Part shown: piece after piece, positions 1-7,114 of the stretch
How the letters are laid out: the number at the start of each line of letters is the position of its first letter
Position numbering within the stretch: the stretch's first letter is position 1
Assembly: GCF_902506375.1 (NCBI RefSeq)
Contig: NZ_LR733284.1
Location: 3,447,771-3,511,770, forward strand
Direction of reading: 5' to 3'
Source of the DNA: Microbacterium sp. 8M
Lineage (GTDB): Bacteria > Actinomycetota > Actinomycetes > Actinomycetales > Microbacteriaceae
Length of the DNA: 64,000 nucleotides
Made by a program: the position numbers and the translations under genes
The notes under the pieces: model-generated
Database searches by the model: none
What the model saw: only the letters and a program-made list of their open reading frames with translations
Told to the model about the DNA's origin: nothing

Positions 1-85
1 CAGCCCGGAGCCGATCTCACCGTCGTCGGATAGACGATCAGCCCTCAAAGTTCTCGGTCGAAAAGGGGCGGGATTTCAGCGGCAA

Positions 86-175
86 TCACTGCGCCGAGCT
101 GCCCAGTGCCCGCCGGAATCGTCCGTTCGTTCGCAAACACGAGTCGAGGACGGCCTGCTCGTATGTCGTGGTCAT
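86..175 (-). CDS. Possible 29-residue ORF or gene remnant
   Basis: This reading frame starts with ATG six bases after a strong GGGGAGG-type ribosome binding site and encodes a protein beginning MTTTYEQAVLDS and ending GSSAQ. The binding site is formed by the right arm of the hairpin at 177-210 read on this strand. I recognise no family. It could be a small peptide, the 5' end of a gene truncated by rearrangement, or chance. Its position behind the toxin/immunity pair is where orphan immunity or toxin fragments often accumulate. Confidence 0.2.
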   Translation of the reverse strand: MTTTYEQAVLDSCLRTNGRFRRALGSSAQ

Positions 176-176
176 G

Positions 177-210
177 GGATCCTCCCCGGAAAACCTACCG
201 GGGAGGATCC
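177..210. repeat. Perfect 13-bp inverted repeat (hairpin)
   Basis: Arms at 177-189 and 198-210 are exact reverse complements, separated by an 8-base AT-rich loop. There is no T-tract, so it is either a factor-independent terminator of the GC-rich type or an operator. The arms contain GGGGAGGA, also part of the shared palindromes at 2178 and 19541, so a relation to that operator is possible but not shown. Confidence 0.5.
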
Positions 211-459
211 GCGCGTGTGATCGCTCCGTGTCGGCCACGTATCGATATTCAGAGCGATGAGCGGTCCGGCGCGATGGGCTGGTCGATGCTGACGTTCTTG
301 GACTGCAGGTCAGTAGGCGCACGAGCGGCGACCAGTGGAAATGAACTCAACGCCAGTTATAGGTGAAGCTCCAGCGCAAGGCTGCGAGCGCATCAGACGT
401 GAGTTCTGGGTGGCGCTTCGCCATCTCTCGCGCCGCCGCGTCTCCGCCGCAAACGAGCG

Positions 460-726
460 TCAGGCGGACCGTGCGCGAAGCGCGCGGTGATATCTCGTGC
501 CCTGCCGCGCCTTCTGCAACACATACTCGAGCGCTTCCGGCTCGTTGTCGAACGTCCGCAAGGTCTTCCCCAGAACGCCCCCGCGCTCATCCGAGACGTA
601 CACCTTCCAGCCGGTGTCATCGCGTTCGAGGACGACACCCTCGCTCTGTCGCTCGCCAACGCCGTACAGCACGGGCACCTCCAGATCCTCTTCGCGCACG
701 ATGCGCTTGAGCTCATCGATGTCCAT
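460..726 (-). CDS. Putative immunity protein for the TNT toxin
   Basis: An 88-residue acidic cytoplasmic protein, MDIDELKRIVREED at the N-terminus, with a short beta-rich middle (ERDDTGWKVYVSDERG) and a helix (EPEALEYVLQKARQ). The start ATG overlaps the toxin stop codon by one base (TGATG) and follows a strong GGGAGG ribosome binding site, so the two proteins are translationally coupled. In polymorphic toxin systems the small gene directly after the toxin is the immunity gene, and M. tuberculosis TNT is neutralised by an adjacent factor, IFT. I see no clear sequence match to IFT, which is about twice as long. The assignment rests on position, size and coupling. The basic C-terminal tail (RYHRALRARSA) looks unlike the rest and may be read-through into non-homologous DNA. 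Confidence 0.6.
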   Translation of the reverse strand: MDIDELKRIVREEDLEVPVLYGVGERQSEGVVLERDDTGWKVYVSDERGGVLGKTLRTFDNEPEALEYVLQKARQGTRYHRALRARSA

Positions 727-1421
727 CACTTGACCTCCCGAATGAGTCCGAGTATCTCCAGCATCTGCGGGCTGATTGGCAGGAGATCCTGTGTCGCCCC
801 GCCAGGTGTGCCCCAATCCGGGATCGGAGCGGCCTCACCGCGCTGAACGGGCGAGAGATCACTGAGGTCTTCGCCGAAGTAGTCGAGTCCGGAATCGACG
901 ATCTCTCGATCCTGCGGGCTCAGCTGATCATACTGCCCCTGAGCCTCATCCAACGTCCGCGTCCACTCGTACTGGTGATAAGCATTCGGATTGTGCTCGT
1001 AGGGCAACGATCGGCTCTCATAGGAGAACGGGCCGTCCTCGGGCACCGGAGAAACGTAGGTGCCCCTCGGGTCACCATACCGGTCGAAACGATCACCCAC
1101 CTGCGGCGTGTGATCGCTCTTGATGGGGTTGCCGTCCGCGTCGAGCACGAACCCGTTCTTCGGCGCCTTCGACCAGTCGATCTCGCCCTTGTCGTTCAAG
1201 CACTCCGGTCGAGGAATGAGCTTGTCGTTGGCGGGCTTCGACACAGTCGGCTTCCCGTGGCCCGGCGCATCGAAGTGGTCATTCCCCTTGACCTGCTTGA
1301 TCACGTCGTCGAGGTGGCCGTGCATGTTGTCTGCGACCTGGTGGAACTTGCCGTGCAGGTGGGAGAACCCCTTGACGGCGGCCTGCTTCAGCTCGCGAAA
1401 GATCGGCTTGACCTCGCTCAT
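726..1421 (-). CDS. TNT-domain NAD(+) glycohydrolase toxin
   Basis: A 231-residue protein. Residues 1-60 form a short helical, His-rich lead. Residues about 82-231 match the TNT (tuberculosis necrotizing toxin) domain of CpnT: GDRFDRYGDPRGTYVSP at about 109-125, the RSLP motif at 137-140, YHQYEW at about 148-153, and the terminal GGATQDLLPIS then GLIREV. Gln211 sits where TNT has its essential Gln. TNT enzymes hydrolyse NAD+ to nicotinamide and ADP-ribose and kill by NAD depletion. There is no signal peptide, so export probably relies on a carrier, most likely the upstream CpnT-N-like protein, whose stop it overlaps (TGATG). The CpnT architecture is here split into two polypeptides. The ribosome binding site GGAGGGG precedes the start. 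Function in this strain is inferred from the domain. Confidence 0.85.
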   Translation of the reverse strand: MSEVKPIFRELKQAAVKGFSHLHGKFHQVADNMHGHLDDVIKQVKGNDHFDAPGHGKPTVSKPANDKLIPRPECLNDKGEIDWSKAPKNGFVLDADGNPIKSDHTPQVGDRFDRYGDPRGTYVSPVPEDGPFSYESRSLPYEHNPNAYHQYEWTRTLDEAQGQYDQLSPQDREIVDSGLDYFGEDLSDLSPVQRGEAAPIPDWGTPGGATQDLLPISPQMLEILGLIREVK

Positions 1422-2128
1422 CAGTCGTCCCCTCCGAAGTCGAGCGCAGAGAACTCCGCGAAGAACGTCGACGTGATCGACTGGATATCCGCCCCATGCA
1501 GCTTCAACTCCGTCTGCGCATCCTCCAACGCCTGCAGATCCGCATAGAACTCATCCGAATCCCCCACCGACGCCTCCACCATCGGCGCATCCAGCACCGC
1601 ATCGATCACCGCAGGCAGATGCTCCGCCAACGGCTCGATCGCCATCGGCGCCAACTGATTCATCAACTGCTCCACCACGATGTCCACCGCCGCGTTCAAC
1701 AACTTCTTCTTGATCAGCAGCATCGGCCCCGCACCCAGAGCCGTGATCGGGTTCGTGAGCATCCCCACCAGGGTCACGAGGGTGGCTGTCACGTCGACGA
1801 TGACCTTGACCTTCAGCCCGGTGATCGCCGCCGCACCGATATCCATCGCCATCGCCGCCGGCGGCATGATGTCGATCAGCTTCTGCAGATTCTGAGACCG
1901 ATTCGTGTTCCACGCACTCAACGTCGCCGGACCCGTCTGCCCCCGCATCGCACCACCGATGTCACCGTTCACCTTCCGGTCCACCGACTGGATCACCGAC
2001 TCCAGATCCGTACCCAGATTCCGCACCAACGTCGCACCCTTGGCCACCTCATCCTCATCGATGTCCGGCCAATCAAAACCCAGCTTCTCCATCACCCAGA
2101 CAAGCTCATTCGGCAACATCATTCCCAC
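1421..2128 (-). CDS. CpnT N-terminal-like (WXG100-type) carrier protein
   Basis: A 235-residue protein starting GTG, ten bases after GGAGG; alternative ATGs lie two and three codons in. The N-terminus (MLPNELVWVMEKLGFDWPD) matches the helical WXG100-like domain at the front of CpnT-type toxins. A mainly hydrophobic stretch at about 95-145 could be a membrane-active segment, and the C-terminal 40 residues are an acidic helix. In full-length CpnT this domain leads a C-terminal TNT toxin. Here the toxin is the next gene, coupled through a one-base overlap, so this protein is probably the type VII secretion adaptor or partner of the toxin. No secretion ATPase is in the window. The gene has its own putative activator-type promoter (2152-2200) and lies 90 bases behind the FHA-winged-helix gene. 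Confidence 0.65.
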   Translation of the reverse strand: MGMMLPNELVWVMEKLGFDWPDIDEDEVAKGATLVRNLGTDLESVIQSVDRKVNGDIGGAMRGQTGPATLSAWNTNRSQNLQKLIDIMPPAAMAMDIGAAAITGLKVKVIVDVTATLVTLVGMLTNPITALGAGPMLLIKKKLLNAAVDIVVEQLMNQLAPMAIEPLAEHLPAVIDAVLDAPMVEASVGDSDEFYADLQALEDAQTELKLHGADIQSITSTFFAEFSALDFGGDD

Positions 2129-2177
2129 GACAGCACTACCTCCAGCAAAGGACTCTACGAAAACACGACCCGCCGCA

Positions 2178-2200
2178 GCGATGGGGAGAACTACCCATCC
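2178..2200 (-). promoter_or_regulatory. Palindromic operator of the toxin module (copy B)
   Basis: The 23 bases GCGATGGGG..CCCATCC form a palindrome (GATGGG, 8-base centre, CCCATC) that matches 21 of 23 bases of the element at 19541-19563. Read on the minus strand, a -10-like TAGAGT (2152-2157) follows after 20 bases, and the carrier gene starts 23 bases further on. No -35 consensus is present, so the palindrome occupies the place of an activator site. A weak terminator role for the preceding gene is an alternative. Confidence 0.55.
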
Positions 2201-2218
2201 GAGCCCCGGCGCATCCGA

Positions 2219-2965
2219 TCACTCGGCGTCGGCCGGATCCGCGTCGGTCATGTCGAGCAGCGACAGATCCGCCTTGCCGACCAGGCGGGAGGCGATCACG
2301 TGCTCGACGAGCCGGGAACGCCGGTTGGTCGCGGATCCGCCCACGCCGCCGCGCATCCCGGGCACTCCGATGCGGTCGAACTTGTCGCACACGTTGTCGA
2401 GCTTCCGGTTGAATCGGGTCACCGTCCAGCCCAGCCGGGCGGCGGCGTCGGCGCTGGACGGGATGGCGCTCATGCCGGTGCCGTCGCGTCGCAGCAGCGG
2501 CTCCGCCAGCGCGACGAGCAGCTGCTTCTGGCTGAGGGTGAGGGGCACCTCGCCGATCGTGGAGTCCCCGTCGGTCTCACGCTCGCGCCGGGTCTCGCGG
2601 AAGGTCGGCTCCGCGGCGTGGATCGTGAACTCGTAGGTCGTGGGTCCGGCGGAGAACACGACGCTCGTGGTCGCGAACACGAGCGGCAGGCGCGCACCGG
2701 GAGCCAGCCAGGCCTGCACCCCGCCGGTCGCGTCGGTCACCGTCGCCTGCAGCCGGGCGCCGATGTTCGCCAGCCACCACAGGCCGCCCGACTCGGCGAT
2801 CTCGAGGAAATGCCGGTGCAGGAACAGGTTGTCGTCGATGGCGAGATCGCCCTCGCGCCCCACCACGAACCTGCCTCCGGGCTCGATCGGGAAGTACTCT
2901 CCGGCGAACTCCACCGTCACTCGCGCGCGCGATGGGTCCTGCGTGACCTCGGGATCCAGGGTCAT
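2219..2965 (-). CDS. FHA-domain protein with C-terminal winged-helix region
   Basis: A 248-residue cytoplasmic protein. An FHA-like fold spans about residues 25-110 (VVGREGDLAIDDNLFLHRHF, then LWWLANIG); the usual SxxH is replaced by HRHF. Residues about 150-235 read as a winged helix (LTLSQKQLLVALAEPLL, then SSADAAARLGWTVTRFNRK). FHA modules bind phosphothreonine, so the protein could carry kinase signals to DNA. The start ATG overlaps the kinase stop (ATGA) and follows GAGAGG. An ATG three codons upstream fits the ribosome binding site less well. It is the last gene of the coupled kinase operon and the best local candidate for the activator of the two shared palindromes. DNA binding is inferred. 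Confidence 0.7.
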   Translation of the reverse strand: MTLDPEVTQDPSRARVTVEFAGEYFPIEPGGRFVVGREGDLAIDDNLFLHRHFLEIAESGGLWWLANIGARLQATVTDATGGVQAWLAPGARLPLVFATTSVVFSAGPTTYEFTIHAAEPTFRETRRERETDGDSTIGEVPLTLSQKQLLVALAEPLLRRDGTGMSAIPSSADAAARLGWTVTRFNRKLDNVCDKFDRIGVPGMRGGVGGSATNRRSRLVEHVIASRLVGKADLSLLDMTDADPADAE

Positions 2966-4677
2966 GGCGTGCATCCTCTCACCGTCGATGATCCGGATCC
3001 GTTCTCGCGGCGCAGCACGACATCGATGCAGGTCTTGCCGCCGGGCTGTGCGGGGATCGTGATCTCGGGCTTGTCGACTTTGGTGGTCTCACCGTCGCCG
3101 GCCAGCGTCACCACCGTGACGAGGTAGGAGTCGCCGTCCTTCGGGCTCGGGTTGGTCCAGGTGAAGCGCACCGAGCCCGAGCCGTCCGGCGTGCCGACCA
3201 GGTCCTTCGGCGTCGCGGTCATGTCGCCGAGCGGATCCTGTGGGTCGGCGGTCTCGGCCGTCGTAGGCTTCGGCTTGGGCGAGTCGGCGTTGAGCAGGTT
3301 CACCGTGAGGACGGACCCGCCGATGAGCACGACCGCTGTCGCGGCAGCCGCCAGACCCCAGATGAGACCCCGGCGCGATCGCGGGGCGCCGGGCGCCGCA
3401 GGGGCTGTGGGCGCGGACTCTGCCGGAAGCGGGCTCGGAGCGGGCACGGCCGGCGCGGGGCTGACGGTGCGCGGCGGTCGCAGGACGGTCGGCGCCTCGT
3501 CGTCGGGCGCAGGCTGCGGCGTCGGGGCCGCGGGGGCGACGGCCGGCACGGAGGCCGGTGCGGCGGGCGGTGCGGCGGGTGCCTGAGCGGACACCTCGCG
3601 CGGCACCCGGATCATGGTGCGGTCGGCCGCGGTCTCCTCGGGCGCCCCGGGAGCGTCGAAGCGCGGCCCCGGCGCCGGCGGCGCAGACGGCGGGAGCACG
3701 GGGCTCGTGGTCGCCGAGGGGCGCGTGGCCGTGTGGCTCGGGTCGATGCTGACGACCTCGCGCACCCGGGTCAGACCGTCGTCGTCATCGTCGTGGTCGG
3801 GCTCAGGCTGATGGTCGTCGACGATGTCGATCGGGGTGACCGAGTGCGACAGCTCGATCTGCACCTTCTGCAGCGCGCGGGCGAACGCCACGGCACTGCC
3901 GAAGCGGTCGTCCGGGTTCTTCGCCATGCCGCGCTCGAGGACGCGGGTGAGGCTCTCCGGCACGTCGGCGCGCCCCAGCGGAGGCAGCGGCTCCGACTCG
4001 ATGCGCGAGATCAGGTCGGCGCCGCTGTTGCGCTGGCCCGGCTTCTCGAACGGGCTGCGCCCGGTGAGCAGCGTGTACAGCGTGGCGGCGAGCGCGTACA
4101 CATCGGATCGCACGCCGCCCTGCGGCGGGTCGCCGAACGACTCCGGCGGAGACCACGGGATCGACATCCCCGCCGCCTCGTTCACGGCGCCGGTGGTCGA
4201 GGCGATGCCGAAGTCGGTGAGGGCGGGCCGGTTGTACGCGGTGACGAGGATGTTCGCGGGCTTGATGTCGCGGTGCAGCACGCCGGCGCGGTGCGCGGTC
4301 TCCACGGCACCGGCGACCTGCACGCCGACGCGGAGCGCCTCTGCCACGCTGAACGGCTCCTTGCGGGCGCGCTGCTGCAGGTTCGGCCGCGGGCAGTACT
4401 CCATGACCAGGTAGGGGCGGCCGTCGGCGGCGACGCCGGTCTGGTAGATCGTGACGATGGCGGGATGCGTCGAGAGCATCGCCATGACGTTCGCCTCGTC
4501 GGCGAACTCCCGCGCGGCGCCCGACGCCAGACGGTCGGCGAGCAGCACCTTCACCGCCACGCGCCGGCGCGGCTGCTGCTGCTCGTAGAGGAAGACGTCG
4601 GCGAAGCCTCCGGTGCCCAGCGGCTCGACGTAGTCGAAGCCCTCCAGCTGCGGCGGCGGAGACGGCGGACGGCTCAC
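2962..4677 (-). CDS. Transmembrane Ser/Thr protein kinase (PknB-like)
   Basis: A 571-residue kinase. The Hanks-type domain covers about residues 14-275: glycine loop GTGGFADVFL (21-30), Lys43 in AVKVLL, catalytic HRDIKPAN (135-142), DFG (155-157) and WSPPES. A Pro/Ala-rich linker (about 290-425) leads to one membrane segment (GLAAAATAVVLIGGSVL, about 435-455) and an outer C-terminal domain of about 110 residues with a fibronectin-like pattern and two Cys, not PASTA repeats. It likely phosphorylates Thr on the FHA partners encoded around it, opposed by the PP2C phosphatase in the same operon. The ATG overlaps the stop of the FHA gene upstream (ATGA). The extracellular domain suggests sensing of a wall or surface ligand. 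Confidence 0.9.
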   Translation of the reverse strand: MSRPPSPPPQLEGFDYVEPLGTGGFADVFLYEQQQPRRRVAVKVLLADRLASGAAREFADEANVMAMLSTHPAIVTIYQTGVAADGRPYLVMEYCPRPNLQQRARKEPFSVAEALRVGVQVAGAVETAHRAGVLHRDIKPANILVTAYNRPALTDFGIASTTGAVNEAAGMSIPWSPPESFGDPPQGGVRSDVYALAATLYTLLTGRSPFEKPGQRNSGADLISRIESEPLPPLGRADVPESLTRVLERGMAKNPDDRFGSAVAFARALQKVQIELSHSVTPIDIVDDHQPEPDHDDDDDGLTRVREVVSIDPSHTATRPSATTSPVLPPSAPPAPGPRFDAPGAPEETAADRTMIRVPREVSAQAPAAPPAAPASVPAVAPAAPTPQPAPDDEAPTVLRPPRTVSPAPAVPAPSPLPAESAPTAPAAPGAPRSRRGLIWGLAAAATAVVLIGGSVLTVNLLNADSPKPKPTTAETADPQDPLGDMTATPKDLVGTPDGSGSVRFTWTNPSPKDGDSYLVTVVTLAGDGETTKVDKPEITIPAQPGGKTCIDVVLRRENGSGSSTVRGCTP

Positions 4678-6290
4678 GGCAGCTCCTCGAACGCGACGGT
4701 CACGCCGTCGCCGAGGTCGATCACGTCGCCGGTGACCACGACCGTCTGCTCGCCGGGGTGCAGCCGCACCGGCTCGGCGCCGGAGCGCAGCAGCGTGGAT
4801 CCGTTCGTGGTGTGCAGGTCCAGCACCACGACCGCGTCGGCCTCGGGGCGGATCTCGAGGTGGCTGCGCGAGATGTCCTGCTGCGGGCTGTCGACCGCGA
4901 CGAGGTGCGGCAGCGTGGCGCCACTGGACCGCGTGGCGCGTGGACGGCGGCCGATCACGACCGTGCGGTCGAGGGCGATGACCTGCCCCGTGGACAGCCG
5001 CACCCGCGGTCCCGACGCCGGCGCCGCACCGGCCGGGTCGGGCGCGGTCGCCCGCCGGGGCTGCTGGGTGATGCCCGGCACCGCCGACACGGGCACGGCC
5101 GGGACGGGCTCCGCCAGGGTCGCCGTGGACGGGAGGTCGTCGGCGGCCGGCGCTGCCGGGAGGTCGCCGCGCATCGCCCGCGCCTGGGCGAGGGAGATCG
5201 TCGCGCCGTCGTGATCGCCGTCGTCGAAGGCACCGGGCGCGGGACTGCCGACCGCGGCCGGCGCCGGACGGAAGTCGAGCGTGTGCCCGCCCAGCGGTGT
5301 GACGATGGTGTCGGCCGGCGGCAGGATCGTCTCCACCGCCGCGGGTGCGCTGAGCACGGTGTCGTCGACATCCTCCACGTCGGTGGCGTCCGCCGCGCGG
5401 TCGAGCGCCGGCTCGACGGCGTCCGTGGAGGTCCCTTCGACAGGCTCAGGGACCGGGGCAGGCTCGGGATCCGGCTCGGGGGTGGGCTCCGGATCCTGGG
5501 TGGTGATGCCTGTGGTCGTGCTCGTCGAAGCGACGTCGGGCGCTTCGGCCCCTTCGACAGGCTCAGGGACCGAGTCCAGGCCGCCCTCCCCGGTCGCCGA
5601 GCTCGTCGAAGCGACGTCGGGCGCTTCGGCCCCTTCGACAGGCTCAGGGACCGAGTCCAGGCCGCCCTCCCCGGTCGCCGAACTCGTCGAAGCGACGTCG
5701 GGCGTTTCGGACCCTTCGACAGGCTCAGGGACCGGAGCGGGCTCAGGGACCGGAGTGGACCCAGGGACCGGAGTGGACCCAGGGGCCGGGGTGGACTCCT
5801 GCCCGCCCTTCTCGTCGCTCCGCTCCTCGCTCAGGGACCGATCCGGGTCGGTGGTGTCGCCCGCGACGACGGCGGCGGCACGCACGACGCCGGCGACGAT
5901 CGGCAGGGCCGGATCCTCCCCGCGGTCCTCGACGCGTATCTCGATGCCGGTCACCGCCGGAACGAAACGCTCACTCCAAGTCGTCACCTCGGCGCCGGTG
6001 ATCTCGCGCTCGTCATCCGCGGTGACCACGCGCGCGAGCACCCGGCCGCGCACCGCGATCCGCGCGTGCTCGCCCTCGCGAACGACGGCCGCGAACGGCG
6101 GGATGGCGGAGAACGACCCCCTGCCGGCGGCCGTCAGGGCGTCGACGACGTCGGCGAAGGACACCTCATCGGTGGCGACCCGCTCCCACAGCCCGGCGAC
6201 GAGCGCGGCGTCCGCATCCGGCGGCAGCGCCACGACGGCCCGCGGGCCGATCAGCGCGTACCAGGACCCTGCGCGGTAGACGGTCTTCAT
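4674..6290 (-). CDS. FHA-domain protein with repeat-built linker
   Basis: A 538-residue protein with three parts. Residues 1-140 form a conserved-looking N-terminal domain (MKTVYRAGSWYALIGPRAVV). Residues about 150-300 are a Pro/Glu/Ser/Thr-rich linker. Residues about 430-538 form a canonical FHA domain (VVIGRRP, ISRSHLEI, TTNGSTLL). The linker contains several copies of the dispersed repeat read in frame as PEPVEG, including 81-bp tandem units (27 residues). FHA binds phosphothreonine, so it is a likely substrate or scaffold for the kinase encoded next. The start overlaps the PP2C stop by one base and the stop overlaps the kinase start by four. No membrane segment is visible. The linker length is likely to vary between strains. 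Confidence 0.8.
   Translation of the reverse strand: MKTVYRAGSWYALIGPRAVVALPPDADAALVAGLWERVATDEVSFADVVDALTAAGRGSFSAIPPFAAVVREGEHARIAVRGRVLARVVTADDEREITGAEVTTWSERFVPAVTGIEIRVEDRGEDPALPIVAGVVRAAAVVAGDTTDPDRSLSEERSDEKGGQESTPAPGSTPVPGSTPVPEPAPVPEPVEGSETPDVASTSSATGEGGLDSVPEPVEGAEAPDVASTSSATGEGGLDSVPEPVEGAEAPDVASTSTTTGITTQDPEPTPEPDPEPAPVPEPVEGTSTDAVEPALDRAADATDVEDVDDTVLSAPAAVETILPPADTIVTPLGGHTLDFRPAPAAVGSPAPGAFDDGDHDGATISLAQARAMRGDLPAAPAADDLPSTATLAEPVPAVPVSAVPGITQQPRRATAPDPAGAAPASGPRVRLSTGQVIALDRTVVIGRRPRATRSSGATLPHLVAVDSPQQDISRSHLEIRPEADAVVVLDLHTTNGSTLLRSGAEPVRLHPGEQTVVVTGDVIDLGDGVTVAFEELP
5428..5850. repeat. Dispersed repeats inside a coding sequence
   Basis: Copies of CCTTCGACAGGCTCAGGGACC occur at about 5432, 5551, 5632 and 5713. 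The last three are exactly 81 bases apart, and each is paired with the opposite half GCTCGTCGAAGC, so whole repeat units were tandemly duplicated. A second family (TCGCTCCGCTCCTCGCTCAGGGACC) lies at about 5813-5842. Elsewhere in the window the same sequences are intergenic (49720, 55870). All copies here keep the FHA gene open because their length is a multiple of three. Confidence 0.85.
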
Positions 6291-7114
6291 CAGCGCATCC
6301 CTCCCATGGCCTCGGCACGCGGTCGCGTGTCGGAGTCGATGTCCTCATCGTCGATGCCGCTCGTTCCGTCGCCGCCCGGACGGGTGGTGACGTGCACGGC
6401 GTCCACGACGACCGCGGTCACGTTGTCCCGCCCGCCGAGCTCGAGCGCACGGTCGACCAGGCGTTCAGCGGCGGTCTGCGGATCCTCGTGGACGGTCAGC
6501 AGGGTGCGGATCTCCTCGTCGTCCACCTCGCTGCTGAGCCCGTCGGAGCAGACCAGGATCCGATCGCCCACCCGGGCCGGGATCATCCAGTAGTCGGCCT
6601 CCCCGGTGCTGCCGGCGCCGATCGCCCGGGTGATGATGTTGCGGCGGCGGTCCTTCGGGGCGTCCGCGGCGAGGAGCTCGCCGGAGTCGATGAGCTCCTG
6701 CACCACGGAGTGGTCGACGGAGATCTGCTCCAGCGCACCGCCGGAAAGCCGGTAGGTGCGGGAGTCGCCGATGTTCAGGGCCAGCCAGTACCCGACGCCG
6801 TCGACCGCGGCGATGGTCACGCCGCTGAGCGTGGTGCCCGCCTTCGACGCACCGGGACCCCCGATCACGTCGACGGCCGCGCGCACCCGGGCCAGCGTGA
6901 AGCTGACATCGTCGATCGTGAGCACCGGTCGGCCGCGCAGCTGTGCGAAGCCGTCGATCACGGTCGTGCTGGCGATGTCTCCCGCCTGATGCCCGCCCAT
7001 GCCGTCGGCGACGAGGAACAGCGGTGCCTGCGCGAGCAGCGCGTCCTCGTTGAGGGAACGGCGCAGCCCCGTGTGCGTCGCCGCTCCCGCCCGGGCCACG
7101 ATCGGCGGCGTCAT
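6290..7114 (-). CDS. PP2C-family Ser/Thr phosphatase
   Basis: A 274-residue soluble phosphatase with the PP2C metal-site motifs: NEDALL near residue 22, VADGMGGHQAGDIAS near 36-50, CSDGLSSEVDD near 190, and GGRDNVTAVVV near 238. The length is typical of bacterial PstP-type catalytic domains, but it lacks the PstP membrane anchor. It removes phosphate from Ser/Thr residues using two Mn/Mg ions, so it should reverse the kinase encoded two genes downstream. The ATG overlaps the RDD-FHA stop (ATGA) and the stop overlaps the FHA start (TGATG), keeping phosphatase, FHA proteins and kinase in stoichiometric expression. Confidence 0.93.
   Translation of the reverse strand: MTPPIVARAGAATHTGLRRSLNEDALLAQAPLFLVADGMGGHQAGDIASTTVIDGFAQLRGRPVLTIDDVSFTLARVRAAVDVIGGPGASKAGTTLSGVTIAAVDGVGYWLALNIGDSRTYRLSGGALEQISVDHSVVQELIDSGELLAADAPKDRRRNIITRAIGAGSTGEADYWMIPARVGDRILVCSDGLSSEVDDEEIRTLLTVHEDPQTAAERLVDRALELGGRDNVTAVVVDAVHVTTRPGGDGTSGIDDEDIDSDTRPRAEAMGGMR

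Larger units (their letters stand above)
1..459. other. Gene-poor stretch at the window start
   Basis: No convincing gene covers these bases. They hold one 29-codon minus-strand reading frame with a good ribosome binding site (86-175), a perfect hairpin (177-210), and about 250 bases downstream of the putative immunity gene with mixed codon statistics in every frame. The base composition is slightly less GC-rich and there are many short stops, which fits a degraded or recombined tail of a polymorphic toxin locus. That reading is an inference. Confidence 0.4.

Noticed and set aside
1496..3127. Long plus-strand open frame opposite the toxin carrier and FHA genes
   Set aside because: It is rich in Arg, His and Gln, has no domain and no ribosome binding site, and lies antisense to genes with clear motifs; GC-rich codon bias makes such frames open by chance.
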